Part shown: positions 21,901-33,454 of the stretch, one piece after another
Layout of the letters: each line of letters starts with the position of its first letter
How positions within the stretch are numbered: position 1 is the stretch's first letter
Source: Stemphylium vesicarium
Taxonomy: Eukaryota; Ascomycota; Dothideomycetes; Pleosporales; Pleosporaceae
NCBI GenBank assembly: GCA_004380135.1
Contig: QXCR01000108.1
Coordinates: 1-64,000, forward strand
Direction: 5' to 3'
Length of the DNA stretch: 64,000 bases
The notes under the pieces: generated by a model
The model's database searches: none
Seen by the model: only the letters and a program-made list of their open reading frames with translations
What the model was told of the DNA's origin: nothing
Translations under genes and position numbers: made by a program

Positions 21901-24316
21901 CATGATCAGTGGTAAAACACTGCCATGCTTCAAGCCATTTGAAACTAGTGTCCGCGCTGGTGGATACATCGTCAACCGTTTCTTGACTGGTATCCGTCCA
22001 CAAGAGTACTACTTCCATATGATGGCTGGCCGAGAAGGTCTTATTGATACAGCTGTCAAGACTTCACGTTCCGGTTACTTGCAACGTTGTATCATCAAGG
22101 GCATGGAAGGTCTCCGCGTCGAATACGATACCTCGGTTCGCGATTCCGACGGCAGCATGATCCAGTTCCTCTACGGCGAGGACGGTCTCGATACCACGAA
22201 GCAAAAATACCTCAACGACTTCAAGTTCCAGGCACAAAACTTCTACTCGCTGGCTCAAGCTCTTCACACTGCGGAGGCCTACCCGCGTGTCTCTAGCGCC
22301 GAGGCAGCTGAGCACAACAAGAAGGCCGCAAAGAAGGCTAGAAAGGGTGATGTTGCTGCTATGGACCCTGCCACTGCTGTTTACACACCCTCAAGGCACA
22401 GTGGTAGTACTTCCGAAATGTTCTTGCAGGCCAAGCGCGAGTACTGCGACCAGAACCCCGACAAGCTCCTTAAGAACAAGAAGAAGGACGAAGAGGGCGA
22501 GATCCTCAAGCGAACTTTCGAGCAAATGCTCGACCTTAAGTACCTCCGATCTCTTGTGGAACCTGGTGAGGCTGTCGGTGTCGTGGCTGGTCAGTCGATC
22601 GGTGAGCCTTCAACACAGATGACGCTCAACACTTTCCATTTGGCTGGTCATTCAGCGAAGAATGTTACACTTGGTATTCCCCGTCTCCGAGAAATCGTCA
22701 TGACTGCTAGTGCGAACATCTCTACACCGTCGATGCAGCTGTACCCACACCCTGAGCTATCAAAGGAGGACAACGAGAAGTTCGCCAAGAGTATTACTCG
22801 TCTACCACTCTCAGCTGTGCTTGACAAGGTCACCGTTACCGAGACATCTGGCGCTGGCACCCAATACGGCCAGGCAAGAAGCTACAAGGTTCGCTTAGAT
22901 CTTTACCCGGCGAAGGAGTACACCAAAGAATACGCCATCAAGGTCCGCGACGTGGCCGAGTCGATTGAGCAGAAGTTCTGCCCTCGTCTCCAGAAGATGA
23001 TCCGTGTCGACCTCAAGAAGAAGGGCGAGAACAAGTCACTCTCTACAGCGAACTCAGCCAGTATCCCCACCATTGGTGAGAAGACTGGCAGGAGCGGTGA
23101 GGCGACTGTTGATGAGTCCGAGGAGACCATGCGGGCTGGCCGCGAAGGCGGACCTGAAGATGACGACAGTGATGATGGTGAAGGCGAGAACGACACCACT
23201 CATGCTAAGGACAGAGGCAGGCGTGAGGACAGTGTAGCCTACGAGGAGCCAGAGGAGGAAGAGCAAGCTGCCAACGACAAGCTCGACCAGGAGGACGAGG
23301 TCAGCGACGAAGATGAGACCTACGGCGGTAGCCCCAAGGCCTCGCGTCCAACCTCTCCCGATCCAAACTCCGACGACTCAGACTCAGACGAGGAAATGCT
23401 TGTCCCCACAGACGAAGCCTCCGACATCCGCCGCGACCGCATCTGCAACAAGAACAATGACATCTTCGACTTCAGCTTCGACGACCGCAAGGGCGCCTTC
23501 TGCGAAATCACCATCGAATTCCCCGTCGGCACACCCAAGCTCCTAATGCTTCACCACGTCGAAGACGCCGCCAACTTCGCCACCATCCACGTGATCCCCG
23601 GTATAACCGCCGCGCAATTCTCCGCAGCCTCAAAAGACGTGCCAGAAAACGTCATCAATACCGAAGGCTCCAACCTCATCGCCATGCGCGAGTACGCACA
23701 CATCATCGACGTGAACCGCACGCTGACCAACGACATCGTGGCTATGCTGCATCTCTACGGCGTCGAAGCCGCGCGCGCGACCATCGTCCGCGAGATGCAC
23801 GCCGTTTTCTCCGGTCACGGTATCAGTGTCGACCAGCGCCATCTCAACCTCATCGCCGACACCATGACCAAGGGCGGCGGTTTCACGCCTTTCAACCGCA
23901 TCGGTATGAAGGGCAATGTGAGCCCGTTTATGAAGATGAGCTTCGAGACAACTGTCGGTTTCCTCAAGGATGCTGTGCTCGAGCGCGATTGGGATGAGCT
24001 GAAGAATCCGTCTGCTAGGATTGTGGTGGGTAGATTAGGTACCGTTGGTACTGGTGCTTTCGATGTTCTTGCGCCGGTTAAGGTACGGGATCCGCTCAAG
24101 GAGGCGGCGGAGGAGGTTAATGAGGTTGTTGCTGGGGATGTGAGGGGGAAGCGCGATTCTGATAGCGAGAGTGAGTCCGAGGAGGAGGAAGAAGAGGATG
24201 AAGAGGGCGCGGAGGATATCGAGATGCAGGATGTGGAGATGCAGGATGTTGAGGAGGAAGAGGTTGTGCCTGAGGAGCCAAAGAAGAAGGGAAAAAAGAA
24301 GAGTAAGAAGCATTAA
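18923..24316 (+). CDS. RPA190: RNA polymerase I largest subunit A190
   Basis: Exons 18923-19104 and 19159-24316 (54-base intron, GTGAGC donor, CCAAG acceptor) give 1,779 residues. This is the catalytic subunit for rRNA synthesis in the nucleolus. The splice restores the zinc site CGTCGLTGFLGCPGHCGH, with CAYCH after it. The active-site motif NADFDGDEMN carries the three Mg-binding aspartates at D642, D644 and D646. Other landmarks are RQPTLHKPSMMAHRARV, the bridge-helix region AMTGSGAKGSMVNANQ and GEPSTQMTLNTFHLAG in the trigger-loop region. Around residues 1350-1480 lies a long acidic insertion in the jaw, matching the position of the DNA-mimicking expander of yeast A190. After GTGAFDVL there is an extra acidic, then lysine-rich tail of about 85 residues. 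Confidence 0.97.
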
Positions 24317-24921
24317 GCGCAAGCTTGCTTGTCTGGGTTCGTTTTTAGCTCTGAACGTAGCGCTGTTTGCTACGAGGTGTTTTGGTTCTTTCGCGGCATG
24401 GGTTGGGCGTTTGTCAAAAGGGTGGTTTAATTTTTGGATTGTTGGTGCTGTAGTTTAGCTTGTTGCGGTGATAACCGTGATTGATAAAAAGTGTTAAGTA
24501 ACTTGTAATGATGTCGTGTGATGTAGGGACGTTCTGCTTCAAAGTCTTGTTTAGCTTACTCTCTTACCAAGTGTGGCCAGGTGATCGTACTCGTAAGGGT
24601 TCTCGCACTTCCTGCGAGGGTTGACACTAATGGTATATGGTCGATACCCTCGATCTCGTAGATCTTGTATATAGCCTTCTTGTCATCTTTGGTAGCGACC
24701 TTACTGGCACAGCCCCTAGACTTTGATTGCCAATTATGAGTATGTGCAGATGTGACATAGCTATGTATAGTGGATGTCAGTGGTAGCGGGCAGAGTAGTG
24801 CAACAGGAAACTCATCAAACATAATTATGATGCGATAGTACGACAAAAATAGACGCCGGTACGCTCATCAATGCATTCCTGAAGAAGAATCTTCTGAAAA
24901 TGAGCCCTTCTGAAAGCGCTA
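24317..24921. other. Convergent 3' regions
   Basis: Lies between the stop codons of A190 (plus) and the HET gene (minus). Low-complexity T/G-rich sequence follows the A190 stop. No gene. Confidence 0.5.
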
Positions 24922-27098
24922 CTATACGATAGTGATCACCTGCCGCGGAGAATGATCAAAGTCGAAGCCATCAAACTCAGGAAAATTGCGGCGCTCTTCC
25001 TCAGTGCGATGTTCGCCGCATGGACGAGTGAAAACACCCAGTCTTGTGAACGTGTTTTGTGCTTGGCCAGGAATAGCCTCGAGTATAAGCCCCTTGATTT
25101 CCACGGCATGCATTCTTTCAGGTGTGTTTGAATGAGGTAAACTGTAGGCTGGGGCCCTGGCAAATGGAAAGAGGAAGCGAGCGCCTGCTGGAGACTTTGA
25201 GACATCACCGGTGACTTCCGTATCGTACCGATCGCCTAAGTTGGGAAGATGCGTCGCCACGTATCGGTGACGTTGAAGTAGGCATAGATGACCGGAAAGT
25301 CGAACGTAACCGTCGGTGACCTGGCCAAATGGATCCTCACTGGCCAATGTTGTTGAAGAATCAATGAGCGCAACAAGATCCGTTGATACTATGTAGTCTG
25401 AATGAGGCCATATTATCGGCGATTTGAGCGAGGCCCAGGACCATGATGGCGCTGATTACTATTAGATACTTCAAAATAACAACAAAGGGCCCGTAGTAGC
25501 TCACCTCGATATGAACGAGTGCGATAGACCAAATCGCTTTCCTGCCAACTAGGTGTCCAAAGCAAATCCCTAGGAAGGGCACCCTGCCATAAGCCAGCGA
25601 GATATACGTCCCCTAGCACTTGGCTGAACTGTTGAGCCAATCCAGATATGGCTGGTAATAGGTCGGCGTCGAAGGAAAGCTCGCAGCCCGAGTAGGTCAA
25701 GACGATTTCTGACCAGCGCTCATAGAGAATGGTTTTGCTAGGTTCCTTGTCGTCTGTAGTACTGCCAAAGGCAGGATTGGTATCTAGAGTTGGATCAGTG
25801 TTCAACAAGCGGCTCAACTTGTAAGGCGCGTTAGTGCCCCAGTAATTTCCGAATCCACCCGGTACACCTTTCGGAAACAGCTCGTTGGCTAGCGACTGTC
25901 CACATTCCCAGCTGAGTTGATGTCCGAAATAAATAGTTCGTGGGCTCAATAGACGCTCCTGTAGGACCCATCCCCGTTGCATCAAGCTCTCATCATTTAG
26001 GTGCGTAAGCGCCTTGTCTGAAAAGCCAAAGCATTCGAAACGGTGACCCTGTCGCTCAATTGTAACAGGAAATGCTTTGGATTACGTCGGATTCCTATCG
26101 AAGAATAAGCCCACCGGCAAGTCGGCCGCCAATGTGGCACTGAAGTTGCAGTAGGCATTACTATATATGGCGCCCATTTTTTGGATCTCACTCTTGCAAT
26201 CGATCTCGTCGTCTTGAATCAAGCACAGAGAATCGATCCAAAGGTAATTGATCCGTAGCGCGCAACAAAGCTCAATTGCATCCTTGAATACTGGTGTAAG
26301 ATAACTGGTGCCGATCTCCTGTTTCATGTCCACCACGTTTTTTCGCAAAAGTTTCGGCACATCTGTATCTTTCCATCTATGACTCAGGGTGGCATACGTC
26401 TTATTGCAGATACCTGTATTCTGCGTGAGGACTAGTTTCGGGCGTGCGGGCGAAGTTACATCAATCAAGCGACTGGGGCCCGGACCAGGTTGAAAATGGC
26501 GTTTTCCCGGACAGCATTGTGGGTGGTTTTCGAAACAGTTGCTCAGCCATGATTTTATCAGTTCCAGACGTGAAGGTTCTCCAGTGTTTCGCGGAGGTGC
26601 TGCAAGGTTAATAAAGACAGGATCTATGCTTGTCTCTCCTGAGAATACGCCACGTACTACTTTGTACTTATAGTTCATGATGCTACTGGAAGCATCAGAA
26701 CGAAGCGCAAAAGTAATTCGGTGCTCATGAGGACTCGGTACACGGTCGAAATCAAACGACAGCCTCATCTCTTCCACACATGATCTCGGTATAGGGCGTT
26801 TGATGCTGTGTCTAGCGTTGCGCATGCCCAATCGATATATGGTGGTAAGAACAAAGTTCAAAGGGCCTCCACCTTGTTGGCGCGTCTCGCGAGGCATGGT
26901 TGTAATGGAGTCCCACATTATTACACATATTGGACATCCCTGTGCTTGGGCTCTGCACACTTCATCTTCTAGGACCGATATCTGGACTTGTTCGAAGGAC
27001 CTCCCCTTGAAGTGATAGTCCTCCTCGGGACGTATAAGAAGATCCCGGCAACTGTTGCACAGTGACACAGCAGGCTCGTGGCAAAGCGCGGAAGACAT
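24922..27098 (-). pseudogene. HET-domain protein gene with one premature stop
   Basis: Minus-strand exons 27098-25505 and 25451-24922 (53-base intron, GTGAGC donor, AATCAG acceptor) would give 707 residues. A TAA at 26084-26082 cuts it after about 338. The chosen start is MSSALCHEPAV; the frame is open to 27206. An N-terminal cysteine-rich part (LCNSCRDLL) precedes the HET domain: YATLSHRWKD, LRINYLWIDSLCLIQDD, EIQKMGAIYSNAYCNFSA and GLFFDRNP, then after the stop RGWVLQERLLSPRTIYFGHQ. The later part has the usual PSWSWASLKSPI motif. Family members control heterokaryon incompatibility and cell death. Similarity continues directly on both sides of the stop, so no intron hides it. CAA to TAA would be a single RIP-type C-to-T change. 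Confidence 0.85.
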
Positions 27099-29079
27099 TG
27101 CTGTCGTGGACCCGGTGGCATTGCTTCCGGTCAAGAAAAATGCCCAGCTCCTGCCAGCTTTGGCAGTATTTTGAGGAATACTAGTGTTGCAAGGTGTTCC
27201 CAGCATCCGAACCAGTCCCTAGAACCCTCGGACGTATGCAAGCTGACGTGCAAGCAAGTGCGGGGCAACGTACCAGGCTCCAGAAGCAACGACGAACGGC
27301 GAGTTGTAGGAGGAAGGAGTGGAACCCGTTCGAGGCTATCGAGTGGTATCTCAGTTGCTTTTGACCGGGATATGAACGACGCGATAAGGTGAACGCTCCA
27401 CAGAGTCAGTAGGGTACGTAGCAGCTGTAGCCTGCCGTCGGAACTCGCTACACGAACCATAGACTTGCTTCTTCGTACTCGTACCGTACCATACATCAGC
27501 CGTAGTTGGCGTTTCGTAATGACTCAGGTGCGGCGTTCTCCTCTTGCACAGGCAGGTATGTCGTATGTCGTCAAACTAGCCTCAACAAACGACAGCGATC
27601 ATCGATGCCAACCGTCCTCGCTTAGCCATGAGATCAGCCACACTGCATAAGCACGTGAAAGCGGCCGTTGTCGTGAAAGTGGCGTGGGCAAGGGTTGCCG
27701 CATCCTTCCCGGCATTCCCGCCCGGTCGAGAAGGGATGCCGATTATCGAGGCTCGGTGACAGAGGGCATACCGCGGTTGTACTTGAGCTCGGTAGCAGCT
27801 GACTGTGGGTAATCGTATCTCGTGACAGCCAAGTCACAACAGAGAATGACCGACGGAGATTTTCTCTGCAAAGTTCAGCCGCAACACCAAATCTGATGGG
27901 AGCTCGAAACAGGTAGGCGCAATGAGTAAGCGCGCTCGTGAATGCGCACAGAGTACGATTCGTGCCTTGGACCGGAATCCCACCCGTCGCCTTCCGAAAA
28001 ATGTAAACGGGTACAACTCCACTTTCACATGCGATATCCCAGCCCTGAACAACTGTATTCCAGGACCTGGAACGGGGGCGCTCAACACACTCGATCGAAT
28101 GGCGATAGAAGACGCGCGCCGTGCAGCAGGAATGCAGCAGGAGTCTGCATTGCTGCTGCACGACGAGAGTACCGGCGCGGCACGTATGACGGAGCAAGCG
28201 CCCGCGACCGATCAATGGCAAGGGCGAGATGGAAGACGTGATAAGGAGAACCCAATTGCGAGGCGGGAGACGCACGAAGCCTGGTTCCAATGCATTGCCG
28301 CTTACCCACGGTAGAGTTTCAGACGAGCAATTGGGTCTCTGCAAAAGATAGCTGACGCGCACGAATGGATTTGATGCTGGATGCGACGATACGAGTCGAT
28401 AGCAAAGCAGCATGCAACCGGGTAGCTCACCAACATCGCACAGCCAAGGTCGCGAACGGCGTCGCTTCCAAGCACACGAGGGCGTGGCTGGCGTTATCTG
28501 ACGTCGCGGCGCCCTGACTGGCCAATGCGTTGCTTCTTTCACATGCCAGGCGCAGGATGAGAAGGCCTTGCATCCTGCAGCCCATGTTCCCTCAACGCAT
28601 TGTCCAATGTCGCGATCTCTCTGTATGCGCCAGATAGAGTGTAAGACGCGGGGCACGCATCATGAATAACGTGTTGCGGCTTGCTCGTGCAACTCCCGGC
28701 ATGCACCGTCTCCGCACTGCTCAATCTCAACATTCGAGACGAGAAGCGCTGCGAAAAGCGGACAGAACAAGTGACGTTTGGGGCAGGTTCCCGCGTTCAC
28801 AGAAGTTGCCGATACGATTATCGATAAGCCCGCTTTCACATGCCATTTACACATTGCATCGATTCACCCCCAGCCCACTAAAACCACGCCGTTTTGAGCA
28901 AAGCCCCCCAACCAAACTCAGTCACATCATAGCGTTGGGCCTTATAATAAGGTAGACGGGGACCCTTTTCGTTTTGTTTACGTTACTGTTACTCCTCCAC
29001 TGCCTCTCTATTCAACAACTTCTCACCCCCTCCTCCACTACAGTAAAAGCGCAACACTGCATATTTGCTACTGCGATTA
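27099..29079. other. Intergenic region of about 2 kb
   Basis: Upstream flanks of the HET gene and of the perilipin gene. A 340-codon minus-strand frame at 27634-28656 has scrambled composition rich in Cys, Arg and Ser and is judged spurious. A pyrimidine-rich tract precedes the perilipin start. Confidence 0.45.
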
Positions 29080-29957
29080 ATGGCGCCTCACGCTACTGAC
29101 GACGGCAACATGAGCAACAAGGAAATGACTCTCACCAACGGTGACACACCCAGCTCCAAAGTTCTATCGGTATGTACTACCCATTCATTCCTTACCATGA
29201 GCACTCCTCCTCTTCCTCCCAGCCTTTGCATTGTCTCTCTACCCCACACAATCTGGCTATCTCGATGAGCAAGAACGTCCTCAGGATGCGGAGTCGAAAG
29301 CGCAATCTATTCGGCCCTGTAACACGGCGCACAAGGCCCATGGTTACAGCCGCGGAATGCCATTCCAACCAATCAATCCCGCACACTCCAAACCTTCGCA
29401 AAGCCATGCATGTCAGACAGTCGAGCAGAGTCTAGATCTTCGCGACTTGAACGCACCAGCACATTCAATTTCAAGACCGCGACTAACAAGCATGCCAGCA
29501 CCTCAACTCCTACCCCGTAGTCCACGACAGCGTCGAAACCTTCAAGACGAACCCGCTCGGCTCGCGCGCCCTGACCCTCGCCACAAACACGTACAAGAAC
29601 GTCGTCGCACCCTTCCACCCCTACCTGCGCACGCCCTACTCCTACGTCTCGCCATATCTCGCTCGCGCCGACCAGCTCGGCGACAACGGCCTGTCGACGC
29701 TGGAGACACATCTCCCCATTGTCAAGCAAGACACGGAGCAACTCAAGAAATACGCATACTCGCCCGTCACCTACGTTCAGGGCACGTGGCAGGACGAGTA
29801 CAACAAGACACACTACAACAACGGCGTCGTTAAGATGGGTGTTGCGGCTGTCAGCTTCGAGCTGAGGATGCTGAGCGATGCGTGTGATGTTGTTCTCGCA
29901 TATCTGAACAAGGGCAAGGAGCAGACGAAGAAGAAGGTCGATGAGGTCAAGCAGTAA
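29080..29957 (+). CDS. Perilipin-like lipid-droplet protein (Cap20/Mpl1 family)
   Basis: Exons 29080-29169 and 29499-29957 give 182 residues. The 329-base intron has a GTATGT donor, a good branch site (GACTAACA) and acceptor GCCAG. Exon 2 reads HLNSYPVVHDSVETFKTNPL, then PYLRTPYSYVSPYLARADQL and GDNGLSTLETHLPIVKQDT. These are the hallmarks of fungal perilipins (Mpl1 in Metarhizium) and of Colletotrichum Cap20. Such proteins coat lipid droplets, and in several pathogens they support appressorium turgor. The family has about 180-190 residues, so this is full length. The C-terminus is lysine-rich (KGKEQTKKKVDEVKQ). The first 30 residues are poorly conserved, so the exact start is less sure than exon 2. 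Confidence 0.85.
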
Positions 29958-30696
29958 GGTGAGGACACGGGTGTTGTTTTTGGCATGTTTGTGTCTTTCT
30001 CTTTGTTGGGCTGAGTGTTAGCAAAGGCCGATTCATGGGAAAAGCAGAAGCGTTGTTTAATGTGTTTTTTTCTTTCTCTTTGCGCCTGTTTTGGGCATCG
30101 TTCATACTATCAGTAGCGTGGGCTTCCATTTGGTAGAGGTAGATCGAGTAACGACTATGATATCCCTTGAAGAGAAAGTCTGCGATGCTGCCAATACTTG
30201 TGATGGCCCATTGAGGCTTGTGCGCTTCACCAGTCTCTCATGAAAGGCTACACTGGAGAAGGTTTTCTACCGCAAGGCCAGAAACTGTATGGTAGGCGCC
30301 TACCGCTCGATGAGATGCTACCATGTCCTCTTGGAATCTGGCAGACAGTCCAAGACGCGCAGTCTCATCACACTGACCATATAGTGTCGTCGCTCATGTC
30401 AATCGAGGGTCGCAGGTTAAAATCTGTGGTGCCAAGGGTGTTAGTACATGCCCCCGTCACGGTCAACATCCAACACGGCAAACAAAGGCCAACGAGAAAT
30501 TCATGTGCATTTCATGAAGTTCGTGAATTGAGCCGGATGCCGGATTTTCATGCTTTGATTATCAAGCCGAAATACACGCCTGGATGGCAGGCCGGATTTG
30601 GGGTCCTGTCATCCTATGATATCCACCGACATGCTCATGCAGGATCTTCCGTGTCAAATCATGCCCATCTGCGCCCAGCCGTAACCGAAGGAAAGC
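29958..30696. other. Convergent 3' regions
   Basis: Between the perilipin stop and the eL27 stop. A 158-codon plus-strand frame here (30240-30716) runs into eL27 in antisense and shows no family features. Confidence 0.45.
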
Positions 30697-31360
30697 TTAG
30701 AACTGTAAGGGAGTGAAGAACCACCTGTTCTTTCCGGACTGGTATCGCTCCTCGAATGCCTTCTTGACCGTCTTCTTGGCCTCCTCCCGTTGCGAGACCT
30801 CCTTGAATGTGTCGGCGGAGACGACGCCCTTGAGGTTCTCGAGCTCGATGGTGTAGCGGGTAGGCATGATGTGGGTGTCTGCGCCTGTTAGTGCCTGCTC
30901 CTCCTTTCCAGCCTCTCATGTCCACGTACAGTTGACCTGCTTGACGAAAGGCTTGACCTTGCTCTTCTTGGCCTGCTTGGTCTTTGACATGCGGCGGGTG
31001 ACCTTCTGGGGGTAGGTCTCGACACCGGCAACGAGAGCGTGGGGGAAGGGGTGCGACTTGGTGCCGTTGTCGAGGGGAGAAATGATCACACACTTCTTTC
31101 CGGCATAGCGGCCCCGGGTGATGATCTAGGCGGACTGTGAGTGAATGCGATTGAGCGGGTTCGAGCGATTCCAACGTACGACAACGCGTCCGACCTTGAG
31201 GCTAGAAATGGCATGTTAGCAGCTGTTCTATCGCAATGTTGCAGCTTCTCGGAGGAGCACGAATTGGCGTCCCGCGACACACACGGGGTCGAGCATCGCG
31301 GTGCGCCAGTCGGTAGGGATGTAATCGTGCGTGGACTCGGGAGGGCACTCACAACTTCAT
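30697..31360 (-). CDS. RPL27: 60S ribosomal protein eL27
   Basis: Minus-strand exons 31360-31353, 31201-31180, 31125-30930 and 30878-30697 give 135 residues, the normal size for eL27. Introns are 151, 54 and 51 bases. The protein reads MKFLKVGRVVIITRGRYAGK, then VIISPLDNGTKSHPFPHALV, and ends KNRWFFTPLQF. The N-terminal KOW-type fold is clear. It is a structural protein of the large cytoplasmic ribosomal subunit. The first exon is only 8 coding bases (ATGAAGTT) and the second only 22, so simple gene finders would miss the start. It shares a 246-base head-to-head spacer with the Sof1 gene. Confidence 0.95.
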
Positions 31361-31606
31361 TTTGGCTGTCTCCGGGTTAGTGATGGGTTACTTTCGTCGT
31401 GGAGTTCGAGGTTGTCGTCTAAGGAATTTGCGCCCGGTGTGGGCGGCACCTCGCTAGATTGTTTGGCCGGCACCGCCAAGCTAAGCCTGTTAGCGCCGTC
31501 GCTGGTTGGCTGGCCCCACCCTTGCCTCTAGAAATCTTGAGGGCCCGCCAAAAGTTCGCGACGGCGACACTGGAAGAGCTGGACGACCACGAGCACCATA
31601 GCCAGC
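31361..31606. promoter_or_regulatory. Bidirectional promoter of eL27 and Sof1
   Basis: Only 246 bases separate the two divergent start codons, so both promoters and 5' leaders lie here. The spacer is GC-rich with no obvious TATA box. Both products serve ribosome production, which fits joint control. Confidence 0.65.
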
Positions 31607-33058
31607 ATGAAGATCAAGGCCCTCAGCCGATCCACGGCCTCGACGCAGTCACCTGGCTCCAATGTCGCAAAAGTCACGCGGAATTTGGACCCCAACCACC
31701 ATCCTTTCGAACGCGCGCGAGAGTACACCCGAGCTCTCAATGCGACAAAAGTCGAGCGCATGTTCGCGCAGCCCTTCCTTGGCAGTTTTGAGCCCGGCCA
31801 CGTCGACGGTGTATACTCCTTCGCAAAGGACCCGAATTCCCTCGAACACTTTGCCAGTGGCAGCGGTGACGGCATCGTAAAAGTCTGGGACTTTACCAGC
31901 AGACAAGAGAAATGGCAGGCCCAGGCGCACGAGAACCTCGTCAAGGGCATGTGCTGGACACGAGACAGAAGGCTGATAACTTGCGGGTCGGATCGCCAAA
32001 TTCAAATGTTCGAGCCATACGCCCAACAGTCTAGGTCTGCGCCGAAAGCAACTTGGCATGGCAACTCAGCCTTTACATCCGTCACCCACCATCGTTCGCT
32101 GCCGACCTTTGCCGCCGGGTCCAGCGTCATATCATTGTACGACACATCGAGGACGTCTGGTGCACCCGTCTCGAACCTTGTATGGCCATCGGTAAGTAAT
32201 CTGCTTGAATGGAATATGTATGGCGCCCATACTGACTGCATGCTAGGCTATCGATACCATCACAGACGTCAAGTTCAACCAAGTCGAAACCTCAATACTA
32301 GCATCATGCGCGACCGACCGAGCTGTCATTCTGTATGACGCGCGCACAAACTCCCCTCTTCATCGAACCGTTCTCAACTTTGCGGCCAACTGCCTGGCCT
32401 GGAACCCGATGGAAGCCTACAACTTTGCTGTTGCTTCCGAAGACCACAACGGATACATCTTTGACATGCGCAACATGAAGCGCGCATTGCAAGTCTTGGT
32501 AAGCCCCTAGAATTCCTCTCTTCCTTTTAGAGCGCATTCACTAACTTCACGCAGAAAGGACATGTCGCAGCTGTAATGTCGATCGAGTTTTCCCCAACCG
32601 GCGAGGAACTCATCACTGGTAGCTACGACAAGACTGTTCGTCTATGGGAGCGACAAAAAGGCCATGCTCGGGACATATACCATACAAAGCGAATGCAGCG
32701 CATCTTCTCAGTTGCCTGGAGTCCCGACAACAACTACGTCCTCAGCGGATCAGACGACGGAAACGTCCGCTTATGGCGAGCAAAGTCATCAGAAAGGCAG
32801 GGTGTCAAGTCATTCGCGCTGCGACAGAAGCTTCAATACGAGGAATCACTCAAGGAGCGATACGCACACATGCCCGAGATCAAGCGCATCCAGAAACATA
32901 GGCACGTTCCCAAGACTGTCAAGAAGGCCGGTGAGATCAAGAATGAGGAGCTCAAATCTCTCAAGAGGAAGGAAGAGAATGAAAGGAGACACACGAAGAA
33001 GGGTGAGGTCAGGCGGAAGGCTGAGCGGGAGAAGATGATTCTGGCACGAGAGCAATGA
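31607..33058 (+). CDS. SOF1: U3 processome WD40 protein Sof1 (DCAF13)
   Basis: Exons 31607-32191, 32247-32498 and 32555-33058 give 446 residues, the usual size. Introns of 55 and 56 bases have GTAAGT and GTAAGC donors. Sof1 is a component of the small-subunit processome that makes 18S rRNA in the nucleolus. The N-terminus MKIKALSRSTAS and the following RNLDPNHHPFERAREYTRAL are typical. WD repeats include GSGDGIVKVWD, ITGSYDKTVRLWERQKGHA and LSGSDDGNVRLWRAKSSER. The C-terminal Sof1 domain starts near LKERYAHMPEIKRIQKHRHV and ends in a lysine/arginine-rich helix. Sequence and splice frames all agree. Confidence 0.96.
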
Positions 33059-33454
33059 GAAGTCATGAAGGAGTTCTACCACATTTCCTGCATAGCGTTG
33101 GCGTTTTGGTATATTCGTAGAAGACTCGGGAGCTATATGATACCACAATGGGTGCATATAATAGGTGAAAAAGATCTGGGAATCCATGAGCTGGTATGTT
33201 GACACTTTCAAAACGGAGCTTAATCATCTGCATTCGAACTGGACTATGTGATTGCCGCACGTGACTTCGTGTAATTGCGTCATGCCGAGGTCCCACCAAT
33301 ACATAGGCAGAGCGCGAATGCTTCACAGTTTACCCCTCACGATTACTATTCACATCCATAAGTCTATCACACATTGAAACGTTTCTCAGGTAATCCCGAA
33401 CCCCACTGGTAAATCAACCCTATTGTCACGACTTCCAAACGCGTTTACACAGCC
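33059..33454. other. Intergenic between Sof1 and hydrolase genes
   Basis: 3' flank of Sof1 and promoter of the hydrolase. No gene seen. Confidence 0.5.

Noticed and set aside
27634..28656. Minus-strand open frame of 340 codons
   Set aside because: Composition looks random (Cys, Arg and Ser throughout), there is no domain or signal, and shorter frames overlap on the other strand. It lies in GC-rich intergenic sequence where long frames occur by chance.
29231..29833. Plus-strand frame of 200 codons over the perilipin gene
   Set aside because: Shadow frame: the perilipin exon in the other frame has clear family similarity.
30240..30716. Plus-strand frame of 158 codons
   Set aside because: Overlaps the end of eL27 in antisense and resembles no family; probably the 3' untranslated region of eL27 read backwards.
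31150..31175. Possible tRNA B-box (GGTTCGAG)
   Set aside because: It lies in an eL27 intron without an A-box or cloverleaf; no tRNA gene was found anywhere in the window.
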